From NCBI GenBank assembly GCA_902532595.1, contig CACAIN010000002.1:1-64000 (forward strand): 64,000 bases of DNA. The letters run 5' to 3'. The notes under the pieces are model-generated. The model was given only the letters and a program-made list of their open reading frames with translations. It did no database searches and was not told the DNA's origin. The stretch comes from an uncultured Pelagibacteraceae bacterium. GTDB taxonomy: Bacteria; Pseudomonadota; Alphaproteobacteria; Pelagibacterales; Pelagibacteraceae. The position numbers were made by a program, and so were the translations under genes. This document shows, one piece after another, positions 11,019 to 21,690 of the stretch; the first letter of the stretch is position 1; each line of letters begins with the position of its first letter.

Positions 11019-11374
11019 TAACTTACCATTTTTCCTATTTTTTCTCCTGCAAATATATGGAAATGTAAATGAGGAACTTCTTGTCCTCCATCACTTCCAA
11101 TATTTGTTAAAGCTCGATAACCCTTATCTTTTGCTCCTAATAAATTTGAAACATTAGTTATAGCTTTATTAAGCTCAACTATTTCTTTGTCTGATGCCTT
11201 GTTATTAAAATCATTTAAATCGACATATTCACCTTTTGGAATAACTAAAACATGAACTTTTTTTTGGGGGTTAATATCATGAAACGCTAAAACATGGTCA
11301 TTTTCATAAACTTTTTTACAAGGAATTTCTCCTCTAAGTATCTTAGCAAATATATTATTCTTATCATAACTCAT
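11018..11374 (-). CDS. HIT-family nucleotide-binding protein (HinT-like)
   Basis: NIFAKILRGEIPCKKVYE and HLHFHIFAG (HxHxH) motif. Confidence 0.93.
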   Translation of the reverse strand: MSYDKNNIFAKILRGEIPCKKVYENDHVLAFHDINPQKKVHVLVIPKGEYVDLNDFNNKASDKEIVELNKAITNVSNLLGAKDKGYRALTNIGSDGGQEVPHLHFHIFAGEKIGKMVS

Positions 11375-11643
11375 TTCTGCCTTTTCTTTAGCTCACTCAT
11401 TACGTCTTCGATCTTTATATCATTAGCTTCTAAATAAACCATTAAATGATAAATTACATCTGCAGCCTCGTGGATTTTATTAGAATTTTTCTCCACAGAC
11501 TCGATTAATTCCCCAATCTCTTCTTTTACTTTCGAAACACTTAAGTTTTTATCATTAAGAAGTTTGTTCGTATAAGATTTATCGGGAGAAGAATTTTTTC
11601 TCTCTCTAATTGTTTTTATTAATTGTTCAAGGTTTTCAAACAT
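11371..11643 (-). CDS. hisE: Phosphoribosyl-ATP pyrophosphatase
   Basis: KVKEEIGELIESV ... HEAADVIYHLMVYL; in his cluster. Confidence 0.92.
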   Translation of the reverse strand: MFENLEQLIKTIRERKNSSPDKSYTNKLLNDKNLSVSKVKEEIGELIESVEKNSNKIHEAADVIYHLMVYLEANDIKIEDVMSELKKRQK

Positions 11644-11644
11644 T

Positions 11645-12406
11645 TTATAATCTTACCGATACATTCTTGGAATTCAAATATTCTTTGGCATCCTTTATTT
11701 TATGTTCGCCATAATGAAATATAGAAGCAGCTAATACCGCGCTTGCTCCTCCTTTTACTATACCGTCGTACAAGTGATCTAATGTTCCAACCCCACCAGA
11801 TGCAATAACAGGAATATTTGTACTTGTTGTAATAGTTTTTAGAAGATCAATATCATAACCAGATTTTGTACCGTCTTTATCCATCGAAGTAAGTAGAATT
11901 TCACCCGCTCCATTAGTTTCTACCTGTTTAGCAAATTCAATAGCATCTATATCAGTTTTATTTCTCCCGCCGTGTGTAAAGACTTCCCATTTATTTTCTG
12001 AAACTTTTTTTGCATCAATTGCTACTACAATACATTGAGATCCAAATTTTTTGGAAGCTTCTTTAACAAAATCAACATTCTTAACAGCTGCAGTATTAAT
12101 AGAAACTTTATCTGCTCCAGCTAACAATAAATCAGTAATGTTCTGAATAGTTCTAACACCACCTCCTACCGTTAGAGGAACAAAACATTCTTTTGCAGTT
12201 TTTCTAACTATATCAATTATGGTATCTCTATTTTCATTAGAAGCAGTAATATCTAAAAAACAAATCTCATCGGCACCACCATCACTGTAAATCTTAGCTT
12301 GCTCAACAGGATCCCCAGCATCTTTTAATTCAACAAAGTTAATACCTTTAACGACTCTTCCATTTTGAACATCTAGACAAGGTATAATTCTATTTTTAAG
12401 CATCAA
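11645..12406 (-). CDS. hisF: Imidazole glycerol phosphate synthase subunit HisF
   Basis: [37 protein letters not shown]. Confidence 0.98.
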   Translation of the reverse strand: MMLKNRIIPCLDVQNGRVVKGINFVELKDAGDPVEQAKIYSDGGADEICFLDITASNENRDTIIDIVRKTAKECFVPLTVGGGVRTIQNITDLLLAGADKVSINTAAVKNVDFVKEASKKFGSQCIVVAIDAKKVSENKWEVFTHGGRNKTDIDAIEFAKQVETNGAGEILLTSMDKDGTKSGYDIDLLKTITTSTNIPVIASGGVGTLDHLYDGIVKGGASAVLAASIFHYGEHKIKDAKEYLNSKNVSVRL

Positions 12407-13121
12407 TCTCCTTTGCTAACTCATCAAGTTTTATATCACCATCATAAATAGCTTTACCAACAATGATGCCTTCAATTTTTTTATTATTTAATTCTTTTGC
12501 TTTCTTAACATCATTTATAGAGGATACTCCGCCTGAAATAATAACAGGACAATTAGAAGTTTCAGCAATTTTAATTGTCTCTTCGTAGTTAGGACTAGTC
12601 TTCATTCCGTCTTTATTTATATCTGTAAAAATAATTCTACTAACGCCAAAATCATTAACTTCTTTTAGAAAATCTATAGTTTTTATATTTAGATTTTCTT
12701 TCCAACCAGACACTGATAGATTTCCATCTTTTGCGTCTAATCCTAAAGCAATTTTATTTTTAAATTTTTCGCATGCTTCTCTTAAAAATTCTTTATTTTT
12801 AATAGCACCACTACCTAATATCACTTTCTCTACTCCTGCTCCGATATATTCATTAATGCTTTCTATGTTTCTCACACCACCGCCTATCTCAATTTTAAAA
12901 TCGTATTTACTTACTATTTCCTTAATAATATCTAAATTCACTGTCTTACCTGTTAGAGCACCATCTAAATCAACGATATGTAAATTCTTAAAACCATGAT
13001 CTCTATATTTTGCTGCTTGGTCTATTGGTGAAGTATCGTATTCAGTTTTTTTTTTAAAGTCTCCTTTGATTAACCTCACACATTTCTTATCTTTAATATC
13101 TATGGCTGGAAATATTTTCAT
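12396..13121 (-). CDS. hisA: Phosphoribosylformimino-5-aminoimidazole carboxamide ribotide isomerase HisA
   Basis: [31 protein letters not shown]. Confidence 0.97.
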   Translation of the reverse strand: MKIFPAIDIKDKKCVRLIKGDFKKKTEYDTSPIDQAAKYRDHGFKNLHIVDLDGALTGKTVNLDIIKEIVSKYDFKIEIGGGVRNIESINEYIGAGVEKVILGSGAIKNKEFLREACEKFKNKIALGLDAKDGNLSVSGWKENLNIKTIDFLKEVNDFGVSRIIFTDINKDGMKTSPNYEETIKIAETSNCPVIISGGVSSINDVKKAKELNNKKIEGIIVGKAIYDGDIKLDELAKEIDA

Positions 13122-13747
13122 TACAATTTTAAAAAGTTATCAATTATTTTTAATCCAGTTTTATCGCTCTTTTCTGGGTGAAATTGTGTTCCAAACAAAT
13201 TTTCTTTCTCGACAGCACATACGATTTTTGATGAATAGTCTGTTGTAGCTGAAATGACTGATTTATCTTCAGGTATAAATTCATAACTGTGAACGAAATA
13301 CATATGAGATTTATTTTTTATGTCCTTAAATATTTTACTTTCCTTTAGTATTTCAATTTCATTCCAACCAATGTGTGGAAGTTTAAATTTTCCATTTTGA
13401 TTATTAATTTTAGAAACTTTCCCCGAAATCCAACCTAATCCTTTTGTCTCTGCCTCTTCGTATCCAACATCGGCAAACATTTGTAAGCCTACACAAATTC
13501 CTAATAAAGGCTTCCTGTTTGTAATTGCAAATTCTTTAAGCGTATCGACTAATCCATTAATATTGTTTAAAGAGTCTACACAACTCTTAAATGAACCTTG
13601 ACCAGGTAAAACAATCTTATCGCTGGATTTAATTTTCTTAATATCAGATGTTACCTCTAGATTGACTTTGCCTTTAGAGACCTCTGTGAAAGAGTTTACG
13701 ACTGAGCTTATATTGCCCGATTGATAGTCAACAATTGTGACGTTCAT
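13121..13747 (-). CDS. hisH: Imidazole glycerol phosphate synthase subunit HisH
   Basis: Class I amidotransferase motifs LPGQGSF, LLGICVGLQ, FHPEKS. Confidence 0.97.
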   Translation of the reverse strand: MNVTIVDYQSGNISSVVNSFTEVSKGKVNLEVTSDIKKIKSSDKIVLPGQGSFKSCVDSLNNINGLVDTLKEFAITNRKPLLGICVGLQMFADVGYEEAETKGLGWISGKVSKINNQNGKFKLPHIGWNEIEILKESKIFKDIKNKSHMYFVHSYEFIPEDKSVISATTDYSSKIVCAVEKENLFGTQFHPEKSDKTGLKIIDNFLKL

Positions 13748-13752
13748 TTATT

Positions 13753-14343
13753 TTAAATAGAACCTTTTGTCGAAGGTATCGAATTTTTAATTCTTTTATC
13801 TATTGCTAGAGCATCCTTTAATGATCTTGCTAATCCTTTATAGCAAGACTCAACTTTGTGATGACTATTTTCACCATAAATATTTTCAACGTGTAAAGTA
13901 ATTCCTGCAGATTGAGAAAATGCCTGGAACCATTCCTTAAAAAGTTCTGTGTCCATCTCACCTAATTTTTCTACTTTTAAATCTACTTTCCAGATTAAAT
14001 AAGGTCTATTAGATATGTCTACTGAAACTCTGCTTAATGTTTCATCCATTGGTATCATTGTAGAGGCATATCTTGTAATTCCTTTTCGATTACCTGAAGC
14101 TTTTTTAATAGCTTCACCGATAGCTATACCTGTATCTTCAGTTGTGTGATGTAGATCAATATGCGTATCACCCTTTGCTTTAACTTCTAAATCAATTAAC
14201 GAGTGCTTAGCTAGTTGCTCAAGCATATGGTCAAGAAAACCAATCCCGGTTTTAATTTTATACTTTCCTTTTCCGTCTAAATTAACTGCGACCGAAATGT
14301 TGGTTTCTTTGGTTTTTCTGTTTATTTTAGCTTTTCTTTTCAT
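13753..14343 (-). CDS. hisB: Imidazoleglycerol-phosphate dehydratase
   Basis: [32 protein letters not shown]. Confidence 0.98.
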   Translation of the reverse strand: MKRKAKINRKTKETNISVAVNLDGKGKYKIKTGIGFLDHMLEQLAKHSLIDLEVKAKGDTHIDLHHTTEDTGIAIGEAIKKASGNRKGITRYASTMIPMDETLSRVSVDISNRPYLIWKVDLKVEKLGEMDTELFKEWFQAFSQSAGITLHVENIYGENSHHKVESCYKGLARSLKDALAIDKRIKNSIPSTKGSI

Positions 14344-14445
14344 AATCTAAGAAAATTTATCTTTGATATATATATAATTGAGCATTTTATCAATAAAACT
14401 GAATTAACTATTGAAGAAATAGAATTAATCTCCACATATAACATC

Positions 14446-14985
14446 ATGAATACAGCTGAAAAATGGCATGGCACAACGATTGTCTTGTTAAGGAAGAATA
14501 ACGAAACAGTAGTTGCAGGAGATGGACAAGTTAGTCTTGGAAATACTGTTTTAAAAAGTAAAGCAAAAAAAGTTAGGAAAATAGAAAGCAGAGGCGTGAT
14601 AGCTGGCTTTGCTGGATCTACTGCTGATGCATTAACATTATTTGAAAGACTTGAAGCAAAACTTGAAAAGCATGCAGGAAATTTACAAAGAGCAGCTGTT
14701 GAATTAGCTAAAGATTGGAGAAGTGATAAGTTTTTAAGAAGACTAGAAGCTTTAATGGCAGTCGCTGACAAAAAACATAGCTTTATTATTTCTGGCACAG
14801 GGGATGTATTAGAACCAGAAGATGGCATTATAGGGATTGGATCAGGTGGAAATTATGCACTTGCTGCAGCAAAAGTTTTAATAGAAACAGATTTAAAAGC
14901 TGAAGAAATAGCTAGAAAAGCTATTAAAGTTGCTTCAGATATTTGTGTCTTTACAAATAATAACGTTACGGTGGAGAAAGTTTAA
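14446..14985 (+). CDS. hslV: ATP-dependent protease peptidase subunit HslV
   Basis: [28 protein letters not shown]; paired with hslU. Confidence 0.98.
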   Translation: MNTAEKWHGTTIVLLRKNNETVVAGDGQVSLGNTVLKSKAKKVRKIESRGVIAGFAGSTADALTLFERLEAKLEKHAGNLQRAAVELAKDWRSDKFLRRLEALMAVADKKHSFIISGTGDVLEPEDGIIGIGSGGNYALAAAKVLIETDLKAEEIARKAIKVASDICVFTNNNVTVEKV

Positions 14986-14987
14986 TA

Positions 14988-16364
14988 ATGGTTAGTTCTA
15001 AAAATGTTACAAATTTAAATTTAGTTAAAAATACTAAAAAGAAAAGTTCTAGGGTAAGTGCTTTATCTCCTAGAGAAATAGTTTCTGAGTTAGACAGATA
15101 TGTCATTGGACAAAAAGAAGCTAAAAAAGCCGTTGCGGTTGCTTTAAGAAATAGATGGAGACGACAAGCTCTTTCAGATGAAATGAGAGATGAAGTTCTA
15201 CCTAAAAATATTCTTATGATTGGACCAACAGGTGTTGGTAAAACTGAAATCTCAAGAAGATTATCAAAATTGGCAGAAGCACCGTTTATTAAAGTCGAGG
15301 CCACAAGATTTACTGAAGTTGGTTATGTTGGAAGAGACGTTGAACAAATAGTTAGAGATTTGATCGAAATAGCTATTGCTATGGAAAGAGAGAAAAAAAG
15401 AAAAGAAGTAAAAGCAAAAGCTGAACTTAAAGCTGAAGATAAGGTATTAGATGCATTGGTAGGCAATAAAGCAAGTGTAGCTACTAAAGAAAGCTTTAGA
15501 AAAAGATTAAGAAATGGCGATCTTGATGACAATGAAATAGAAATTGAAGTTCAAGATAAAACTTCTGGCCTTCAAAGTTTTGAGATCCCAGGCATGCCAG
15601 GTGGAAACGTTGGCATGGTTAATCTTGGAGATATTTTTGGAAAATCAATGGGAAATAAAAAAGGCAAGAAGAAAAAAATGACTGTGAAAGAGTCTCACGA
15701 TATTTTAGTTGCCCAAGAATCTGATAAGATGATTGAAGAAGATAAAATTATTAAAGAAGCTAAAAAAGCTACAGAAGAAAATGGAATAGTATTTTTAGAT
15801 GAAATAGACAAAGTTTCAGCAAGAAGTGATAGGGTAGGTGGAGATGTATCTAGAGAAGGAGTGCAAAGAGATTTATTGCCATTAATTGAAGGTACAACTG
15901 TAAGCACAAAACATGGCCCAATTAAAACAGATCATATTCTTTTTATTGCATCTGGAGCTTTTCAACTTGCGAAACCATCTGATCTTCTCCCTGAATTACA
16001 AGGTAGATTGCCTATCAGAGTAGAACTAAATGCTTTAAACGAAGAGGATTTCAAAAGAATTTTGAAAGAACCAGATAATAGTTTGATTAAGCAATACAAA
16101 GAATTATTAAAAACTGAAAACGTAAATCTTGTGTTCACAGATGATGGTATAGACATGCTAGCAAAAATATCTGCCGAGGTTAACTCATCAGTTGAAAATA
16201 TTGGAGCTAGAAGGCTTCATACTATCATTGAGAAAGTTTTAGACGACATAAGTTTTAACGCTACTGATAAGACAGGAGAAACCATTACTGTAGACAAAAA
16301 ATATGTTAATGAAAACTTAGGTAACTTAGTTAAAGATACTGATTTATCAAAATTTATTTTATAG
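14988..16364 (+). CDS. hslU: ATP-dependent protease ATPase subunit HslU
   Basis: [45 protein letters not shown]. Confidence 0.98.
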   Translation: MVSSKNVTNLNLVKNTKKKSSRVSALSPREIVSELDRYVIGQKEAKKAVAVALRNRWRRQALSDEMRDEVLPKNILMIGPTGVGKTEISRRLSKLAEAPFIKVEATRFTEVGYVGRDVEQIVRDLIEIAIAMEREKKRKEVKAKAELKAEDKVLDALVGNKASVATKESFRKRLRNGDLDDNEIEIEVQDKTSGLQSFEIPGMPGGNVGMVNLGDIFGKSMGNKKGKKKKMTVKESHDILVAQESDKMIEEDKIIKEAKKATEENGIVFLDEIDKVSARSDRVGGDVSREGVQRDLLPLIEGTTVSTKHGPIKTDHILFIASGAFQLAKPSDLLPELQGRLPIRVELNALNEEDFKRILKEPDNSLIKQYKELLKTENVNLVFTDDGIDMLAKISAEVNSSVENIGARRLHTIIEKVLDDISFNATDKTGETITVDKKYVNENLGNLVKDTDLSKFIL

Positions 16365-16778
16365 CTTTTTAAGCTTAACTATAATTGCTCCATCTCCTCC
16401 GTCTACTTCATCGGCTTTTGAAACTGAGATTACGGAATTTAATAAATCTGGGTCTGATTTAATATATTCTGGTACTGAATATCTTAACTTACTTAATTCA
16501 TTAGAAACAAAAGAGTTTTTTTCTGTATTAGAATGAATGCCTTTCCCGGTGATAAATAAAATTTCTTTATAATTCTTTTCTAGGGATAAAAAAATAATCT
16601 CTTTAACTTTCTCATTGGCCTGAGACAAAGTAAAACCATGCAAATCAAATTTGAATCTATGTGGTCTTGACTTACTGGTTTTCTGAATTTTATCTTTATC
16701 TGTAATATCTGTGGGATTCTTAATATAATTTTTCCAAGTATCAATATCTTCTTGAGAAATATTCTTTTTTTTTATCAC
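16359..16778 (-). CDS. Smr/MutS2-domain protein
   Basis: [19 protein letters not shown] ... [11 protein letters not shown]. Confidence 0.88.
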   Translation of the reverse strand: MIKKKNISQEDIDTWKNYIKNPTDITDKDKIQKTSKSRPHRFKFDLHGFTLSQANEKVKEIIFLSLEKNYKEILFITGKGIHSNTEKNSFVSNELSKLRYSVPEYIKSDPDLLNSVISVSKADEVDGGDGAIIVKLKKL

Positions 16779-17395
16779 TTACTGACAATTTCAGATAAAT
16801 ACCAGTTAGGACCCTTTTTTAAAATATTTTTAGTAAATTTCCAATAATCTGTAACGAGTTTTATCTTATCTGGATTTCCTTCTATTATCTTATCATCCTT
16901 ATCTTTTTTTACTGAAATAACTTCAGATACAAATTTTACTGATGCGAAAAGTTCATTTTTAATTTTTTCATATTTCTCAACGCTAGACTCTTTTACACCG
17001 ATAAAAGTAAACTCGGATTTTATATTTTCTTTATTTCTTGCCTGTATAGCTTGTTCAAAGTTTGAAGCCATTTCAGGTGTCAGCAAACTTTTTAGTTTTT
17101 TATTATCTCCATCAGCAAAAGAAGTAAGAATTGTCTCGTAAGCAATTTCTGCTCCTTTAAGAAACTCTTTCTTTTCTTGACCTTCTAAAACATTAAGATT
17201 TTGTTTAAAGCTTGTTACATTGCCATTAGGTATATTAAATTTTTTTTCTTCAAAAGCTGGATAAATTTTAGTTTCATGACCAGTTTTTCTACCTAATATA
17301 TTTCTAAGTCGCAAAATTATAAATCCTGCGATCATTCCAAGTAAAATAATGTCTATATATCCAAAATTGTTACTCATAGTTTGATAAATATACAT
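16775..17395 (-). CDS. Tim44-domain membrane protein
   Basis: N-terminal TM, FLKGAEIAYETILTSFADGDNKKLKSLLTPEM. Confidence 0.85.
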   Translation of the reverse strand: MYIYQTMSNNFGYIDIILLGMIAGFIILRLRNILGRKTGHETKIYPAFEEKKFNIPNGNVTSFKQNLNVLEGQEKKEFLKGAEIAYETILTSFADGDNKKLKSLLTPEMASNFEQAIQARNKENIKSEFTFIGVKESSVEKYEKIKNELFASVKFVSEVISVKKDKDDKIIEGNPDKIKLVTDYWKFTKNILKKGPNWYLSEIVSK

Positions 17396-17421
17396 TAATA
17401 ATATAATTTTGTATCAGACAA

Positions 17422-17841
17422 ATGAACTCATTTTTTTTACTATTTATCGGCGTACCAGCACTTGAGGTTTTCTTGATGATTAAAATCGGAGGAGAAATAG
17501 GGGCTCTAAATACTGTCTCACTAATCCTTTTAACAGCGATAGTAGGCATATATTTTGCAAAACTAGAAGGAATTAAAACTATGAGGTCTGGTGTCATGAA
17601 TATGTATCAAAATAAGATACCGATTTATGAAATGATTTCTGGAGCGTCTATTGCGATTGCAGCTCTACTTCTTATCATTCCTGGTTTTTTTACAGACACA
17701 ATAGGTTTTCTAATTTTAATACCTTTTACTAGAAAAATATTAATTAGTTTTTTTGTAAAGAAGAGAAACATATCATCAAATCAAGAAAGCTCAAAAACAT
17801 TAGACGGAGAAATCGTAGAAGATAAAAAAGATGAGCTATAA
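17422..17841 (+). CDS. fxsA: FxsA-family membrane protein
   Basis: PALEVFLMIKIGGEIGALNTVSLILLTAIVG; multiple TM helices. Confidence 0.88.
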   Translation: MNSFFLLFIGVPALEVFLMIKIGGEIGALNTVSLILLTAIVGIYFAKLEGIKTMRSGVMNMYQNKIPIYEMISGASIAIAALLLIIPGFFTDTIGFLILIPFTRKILISFFVKKRNISSNQESSKTLDGEIVEDKKDEL

Positions 17842-18250
17842 AATTATTGGAAAGTATATTAAAGATTTAAACTTCAGCATACCAAATCCAAAAACATTTC
17901 TTTTATTGTCTAAAGATATTTCAAATTATAAAATTAATATTGATATAAAAAGTAATCAGATAAAGGAAAAAATTATCGATGTGCAAACAACTTTAAATCT
18001 TTCACCTATTAAAAATAATTTTGAGAAAATTAATACAAAAATTGTCTATTCTACTATTATTGAGTTAACAGATAGAATAACTGATAAGAAAGAAATTGAA
18101 AAAATAATATTAATTAATGTTCCTTCTGATATTTACCCTGAATTAAGAAAAATATTTGTTTTTGTCTTTGAAAATTCAGGATTTAAAAATATTAAAATCA
18201 GTGAAAATGTTGATTTTCAAAAACTTTATGATCTAAAAAAGACTCAATAA
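17831..18250 (+). CDS. secB: SecB-like protein-export chaperone (divergent)
   Basis: YIKDLNFSIPNPKTFLLL fold motif; conserved fxsA/secB/dnaQ neighbourhood. Confidence 0.8.
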   Translation: MSYKIIGKYIKDLNFSIPNPKTFLLLSKDISNYKINIDIKSNQIKEKIIDVQTTLNLSPIKNNFEKINTKIVYSTIIELTDRITDKKEIEKIILINVPSDIYPELRKIFVFVFENSGFKNIKISENVDFQKLYDLKKTQ

Positions 18251-18909
18251 AAATTTTTCTTTAGTTCAGATCTTAAAAATTCCTTATGTCTTTTGGACTC
18301 ATCTTCAGATATTTTTAATATTGTCTTATTATATTTTTTTTCTCTCTGGAAAGATTTTATTTCATCTAAGTTAGAAGAGGAAAGATTAAACTTAGGCTCT
18401 TTAGCGTCTAAAAGATTAATATAAACTTCTCTAAGTAACTCACAATCTAATAAAGCATTGTGTTTAACTCTTCTGGACAAATCAATGTTAAACTTTTTAC
18501 ATAATGCATCCAAAGAATTTGATGTTCCTGAAAATTTATTTCTTGCAACTTCTAACGAATCAATTACTACCGCTTTATCAATTGATTTTTTTTTTATTTT
18601 ACTCAACTCGCCATTTAAAAAACTTAAATCAAAACTTGCATTATGAATAATAATTTTTTTTCCTTTAATAAAATTTAAAAATTCATCTGCTATTTGATCG
18701 AAAGTTTCTTTATTACTTAAAAACTCTTTTGAAAATCCATGAATCTTGAAAGCTTCCTCGGGCATATCCCTTTTAGGATTAATTAATTTGTGAAAAACTT
18801 TGTTTGTAGGGATTAAGTCTTGTGTTTCAATACATGCTATTTCAACAATTTTATGTCCATCTTTAAATGATAATCCTGTAGTCTCAGTATCTAAAAAAAT
18901 CTCAGCCAT
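18244..18909 (-). CDS. dnaQ: DNA polymerase III epsilon subunit
   Basis: EIFLDTETTGLSFKDGHKIVEIACIE; IIHNASFDLSFLN; KHNALLDCELL. Confidence 0.95.
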   Translation of the reverse strand: MAEIFLDTETTGLSFKDGHKIVEIACIETQDLIPTNKVFHKLINPKRDMPEEAFKIHGFSKEFLSNKETFDQIADEFLNFIKGKKIIIHNASFDLSFLNGELSKIKKKSIDKAVVIDSLEVARNKFSGTSNSLDALCKKFNIDLSRRVKHNALLDCELLREVYINLLDAKEPKFNLSSSNLDEIKSFQREKKYNKTILKISEDESKRHKEFLRSELKKNFY

Positions 18910-19468
18910 ATAAATTAATTATATTCAAAAGTTTCTTTTTTAAAATAACTAAAGATTTGTTGTTAACAACTACATGATCACAAAATTTCATTTTCTTAGT
19001 ATCTTTTAGCTGATGTTTATCTAATAAAGAAAATAATTTAGTATTTCCCCCTTTTAACTTATATCTCTTTAATCTTATATCTTTATTAGCTTTTACAAAA
19101 ATTATAATATCAAAATACTTTATAAGCTTACTTTCTATTAATAAAGGTATTTCAAAAAATAAGTATTTTTTATTTTTATTCTTTTTCAAAAAGGCAAACA
19201 TTTTTTTTCTTACCAGCGGATGTATTATTTTTTCTAACTTTTTTAAATCTTGTCTTTTCTTTAAAATTTTATTTCTTATTTCATTTTTAAATTTTGAATT
19301 GTTTTGAAAATTTAACTTTTTAGCAATCAGCCTCTTAAAGGAGTCTCTATTATATAATTCTTTTACAACCTTGTCTGCGCTGAAAAGAGGTCCTCTTCGA
19401 CTTGCAATAATCTTACTAGCAGTCGTTTTACCTGAAGCTATAGAGCCTGTAAGACCTATTTTAATCAT
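18902..19468 (-). CDS. coaE: Dephospho-CoA kinase
   Basis: IGLTGSIASGKTTASKI; FEIPLLIES. Confidence 0.93.
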   Translation of the reverse strand: MIKIGLTGSIASGKTTASKIIASRRGPLFSADKVVKELYNRDSFKRLIAKKLNFQNNSKFKNEIRNKILKKRQDLKKLEKIIHPLVRKKMFAFLKKNKNKKYLFFEIPLLIESKLIKYFDIIIFVKANKDIRLKRYKLKGGNTKLFSLLDKHQLKDTKKMKFCDHVVVNNKSLVILKKKLLNIINLYG

Positions 19469-20289
19469 TATAACTTTGAAGTTAATAAATTAATTAACTC
19501 GTCGTCTATTTCAGGGTTAATCTTGTTCCATAAATAAAAAGATTTTTGACCTTGATAAATAAACATATCTAAACCATTAAATGTCTTTATTTTATTTTCT
19601 TTTAAAAATTTTAGAGTTTTAGTTTCAAGTGGATTATATATTGTATCTATATAGATTAAATCATCCTTAACATTTTCAAAATTAAATTCAAAATCATTAC
19701 CATTTTTTAATCCTAGACTTGTGGCATTAATAATAATATCAAACTTACTTATCTCTTGTTGTAAAGATTTCCATTCCAAAATACTTAAAAAGTTAAATTT
19801 TTTCTTTAAAAAAATAGATTTTTCATAGGTTCGATTAATGATTGATATATTTTGTATTTTAGATTTTTGTAATGAAAAAATAACAGATGGAGCAACACCT
19901 CCGGCTCCCATCACTAAAGCTTTTTTATTTTCTACTTGAACAATCTCTTTTAAATAAGCAGCTTGTATTCCAAATACATCAGTATTTTCTCCAACGAGAG
20001 TATTAGTATCATCTAAAAAAATCGTATTAACTGAATTCGTAGATTTAGCATCATTGACCAATTTATCAATAAATGGAATTACTTTCTGCTTGTAGGGCAA
20101 AGTTACATTTATTCCACTTAGTTCTTTGTTTCTTATTTTTTTAGTAATGCTTTCTATATCTTTTTCATTTACACCTAACGAAATATAATTTGCTTCAATC
20201 TTATATTTGTTAAACCAATAGTTATGTAAAACTGGTGATAATGAATGAGAAATTGGATTCCCGATGATTGCAAATGATTTTCTATTCAT
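19468..20289 (-). CDS. aroE: Shikimate dehydrogenase
   Basis: IGNPISHSLSPVLHN; GINVTLPYKQ; GAGGVAPSVIF. Confidence 0.96.
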   Translation of the reverse strand: MNRKSFAIIGNPISHSLSPVLHNYWFNKYKIEANYISLGVNEKDIESITKKIRNKELSGINVTLPYKQKVIPFIDKLVNDAKSTNSVNTIFLDDTNTLVGENTDVFGIQAAYLKEIVQVENKKALVMGAGGVAPSVIFSLQKSKIQNISIINRTYEKSIFLKKKFNFLSILEWKSLQQEISKFDIIINATSLGLKNGNDFEFNFENVKDDLIYIDTIYNPLETKTLKFLKENKIKTFNGLDMFIYQGQKSFYLWNKINPEIDDELINLLTSKL

Positions 20290-20872
20290 TTTTTTTATAT
20301 TGCTTAATATAGTTCATTATTTGTTTTATAGGCAAACCCATAATTGAGTCTTGATCTCCTTTTATATATTCAAAAAGTTCGAGTCCATCAGCCTCGACTT
20401 GATAAACTCCGTACATTAACAAAATTTCAGTCTTTATTCTATTTAAGTATTGTAATAATTCCTCCTCTTTAAAATTTTTCATCTTTAACTCTGATTGATC
20501 AGAATGATTCCAAATCATTGCACCATTTTTTGAAATACAAACAGAGCTTATAAGATAATGTTTTGAATTGTTTAATTTTTTTAAAATCTCTAAAGCTTCT
20601 TTTCTTGATTTTGGTTTATTAATTAATTCATTATTTAATGAAATTACGCTGTCAGCGCCCAACACTAGACGATCAGGATATTTATTACTAACCTTAATAG
20701 ATTTAAGTTCAGCTAAATTCTTAGATATAATTAGAGGTGTAGCATTCTCAGATGATAAAGCTTCCTTAACTTGATCTTCATCTACATTTGAAACAACGAC
20801 ATCTGATTCGATGTTATATTTATCTAATATCTTTTTTCTTACACCGCTCCCGGATGCTAAAATTATCTTCAT
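20282..20872 (-). CDS. maf: Maf-family nucleotide pyrophosphatase
   Basis: ILASGSGVRKKIL; LGADSVI. Confidence 0.92.
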   Translation of the reverse strand: MKIILASGSGVRKKILDKYNIESDVVVSNVDEDQVKEALSSENATPLIISKNLAELKSIKVSNKYPDRLVLGADSVISLNNELINKPKSRKEALEILKKLNNSKHYLISSVCISKNGAMIWNHSDQSELKMKNFKEEELLQYLNRIKTEILLMYGVYQVEADGLELFEYIKGDQDSIMGLPIKQIMNYIKQYKKNE

Positions 20873-21690
20873 TTATTTTTTTTTATTTCAAAAATTTTTA
20901 AAATCGACGCGGCAGTTTCTTCGACTGATCTTCTAGTTACATCAATTATTGGCCATTTATACTTATTGAAAAGCTGTTTGGACTTATTTACCTCTTCTTT
21001 TATAAAATTTAGATCTGTATATTCTTTAATATTGTTATCCTGCATGATTGCAACTCGATTTCTTCTAATATCTGCCAACCTCTCTGGGTCAGCTACTAGG
21101 CCGATAACGCATGTCTTGTTGTTGGGAGATTTCAAATCATCTGGAATTTTTTGGTCTAGAACTAGAGGAATATTAATTGTCTTGTATCCTCTATTAGCTA
21201 AATAAATTGAAGTTGGAGTTTTATTGGTTCTACTTACACCTAAAAGAACAATATCAGCTTTAGAAATATCATCTAATTTTTTTCCATCATCATGATGCAT
21301 GGTGTATTGTATAGCTTCTATTCTTTTATAATATTCATCATCTAAAACGTGTTGCGCGCTAGGTTTATGAATAGCTTTTTGATTTAATAATTTAGAAAAA
21401 CTCAATATTAAATTTCCTAATATCCCAAAACATGGAATATTATTTTTTTCACTAGAGCTTGACATGTATTTAGCTAATTTTGTTTCAACAATAGTATATA
21501 AAATTATTGAATTCTGCGACTCGGAGCATTCTTTAATTATTTTATCAATTTGCTGTTCTGTTCTAATAAAAACAAATTCCTTTTTTTCATATTCAAAATT
21601 TGAAAATTGAGATTTTAAAGATAAAAAAATTCTATCTAATGTTTCTCCAGTAGAGTCAGACACAAGATATACATTGTATTTTTCGTTCAT
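20869..21690 (-). CDS. ppsR: PPDK regulatory kinase/pyrophosphorylase (DUF299, RP001 family)
   Basis: VYLVSDSTGETLDRI; LLGVSRTNKTPTSIYLANRGYKTINIPLV. Confidence 0.95.
   Translation of the reverse strand: MNEKYNVYLVSDSTGETLDRIFLSLKSQFSNFEYEKKEFVFIRTEQQIDKIIKECSESQNSIILYTIVETKLAKYMSSSSEKNNIPCFGILGNLILSFSKLLNQKAIHKPSAQHVLDDEYYKRIEAIQYTMHHDDGKKLDDISKADIVLLGVSRTNKTPTSIYLANRGYKTINIPLVLDQKIPDDLKSPNNKTCVIGLVADPERLADIRRNRVAIMQDNNIKEYTDLNFIKEEVNKSKQLFNKYKWPIIDVTRRSVEETAASILKIFEIKKNK

Noticed and set aside
14340-14828. 162-aa minus-strand ORF opposite hslV
   Set aside because: Low-complexity Ser/Leu/Phe composition and fully antisense to a well-conserved hslV; shadow ORF.
14966-16156. Several minus-strand ORFs opposite hslU
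   Set aside because: Shadow ORFs complementary to conserved hslU codons; no independent support.
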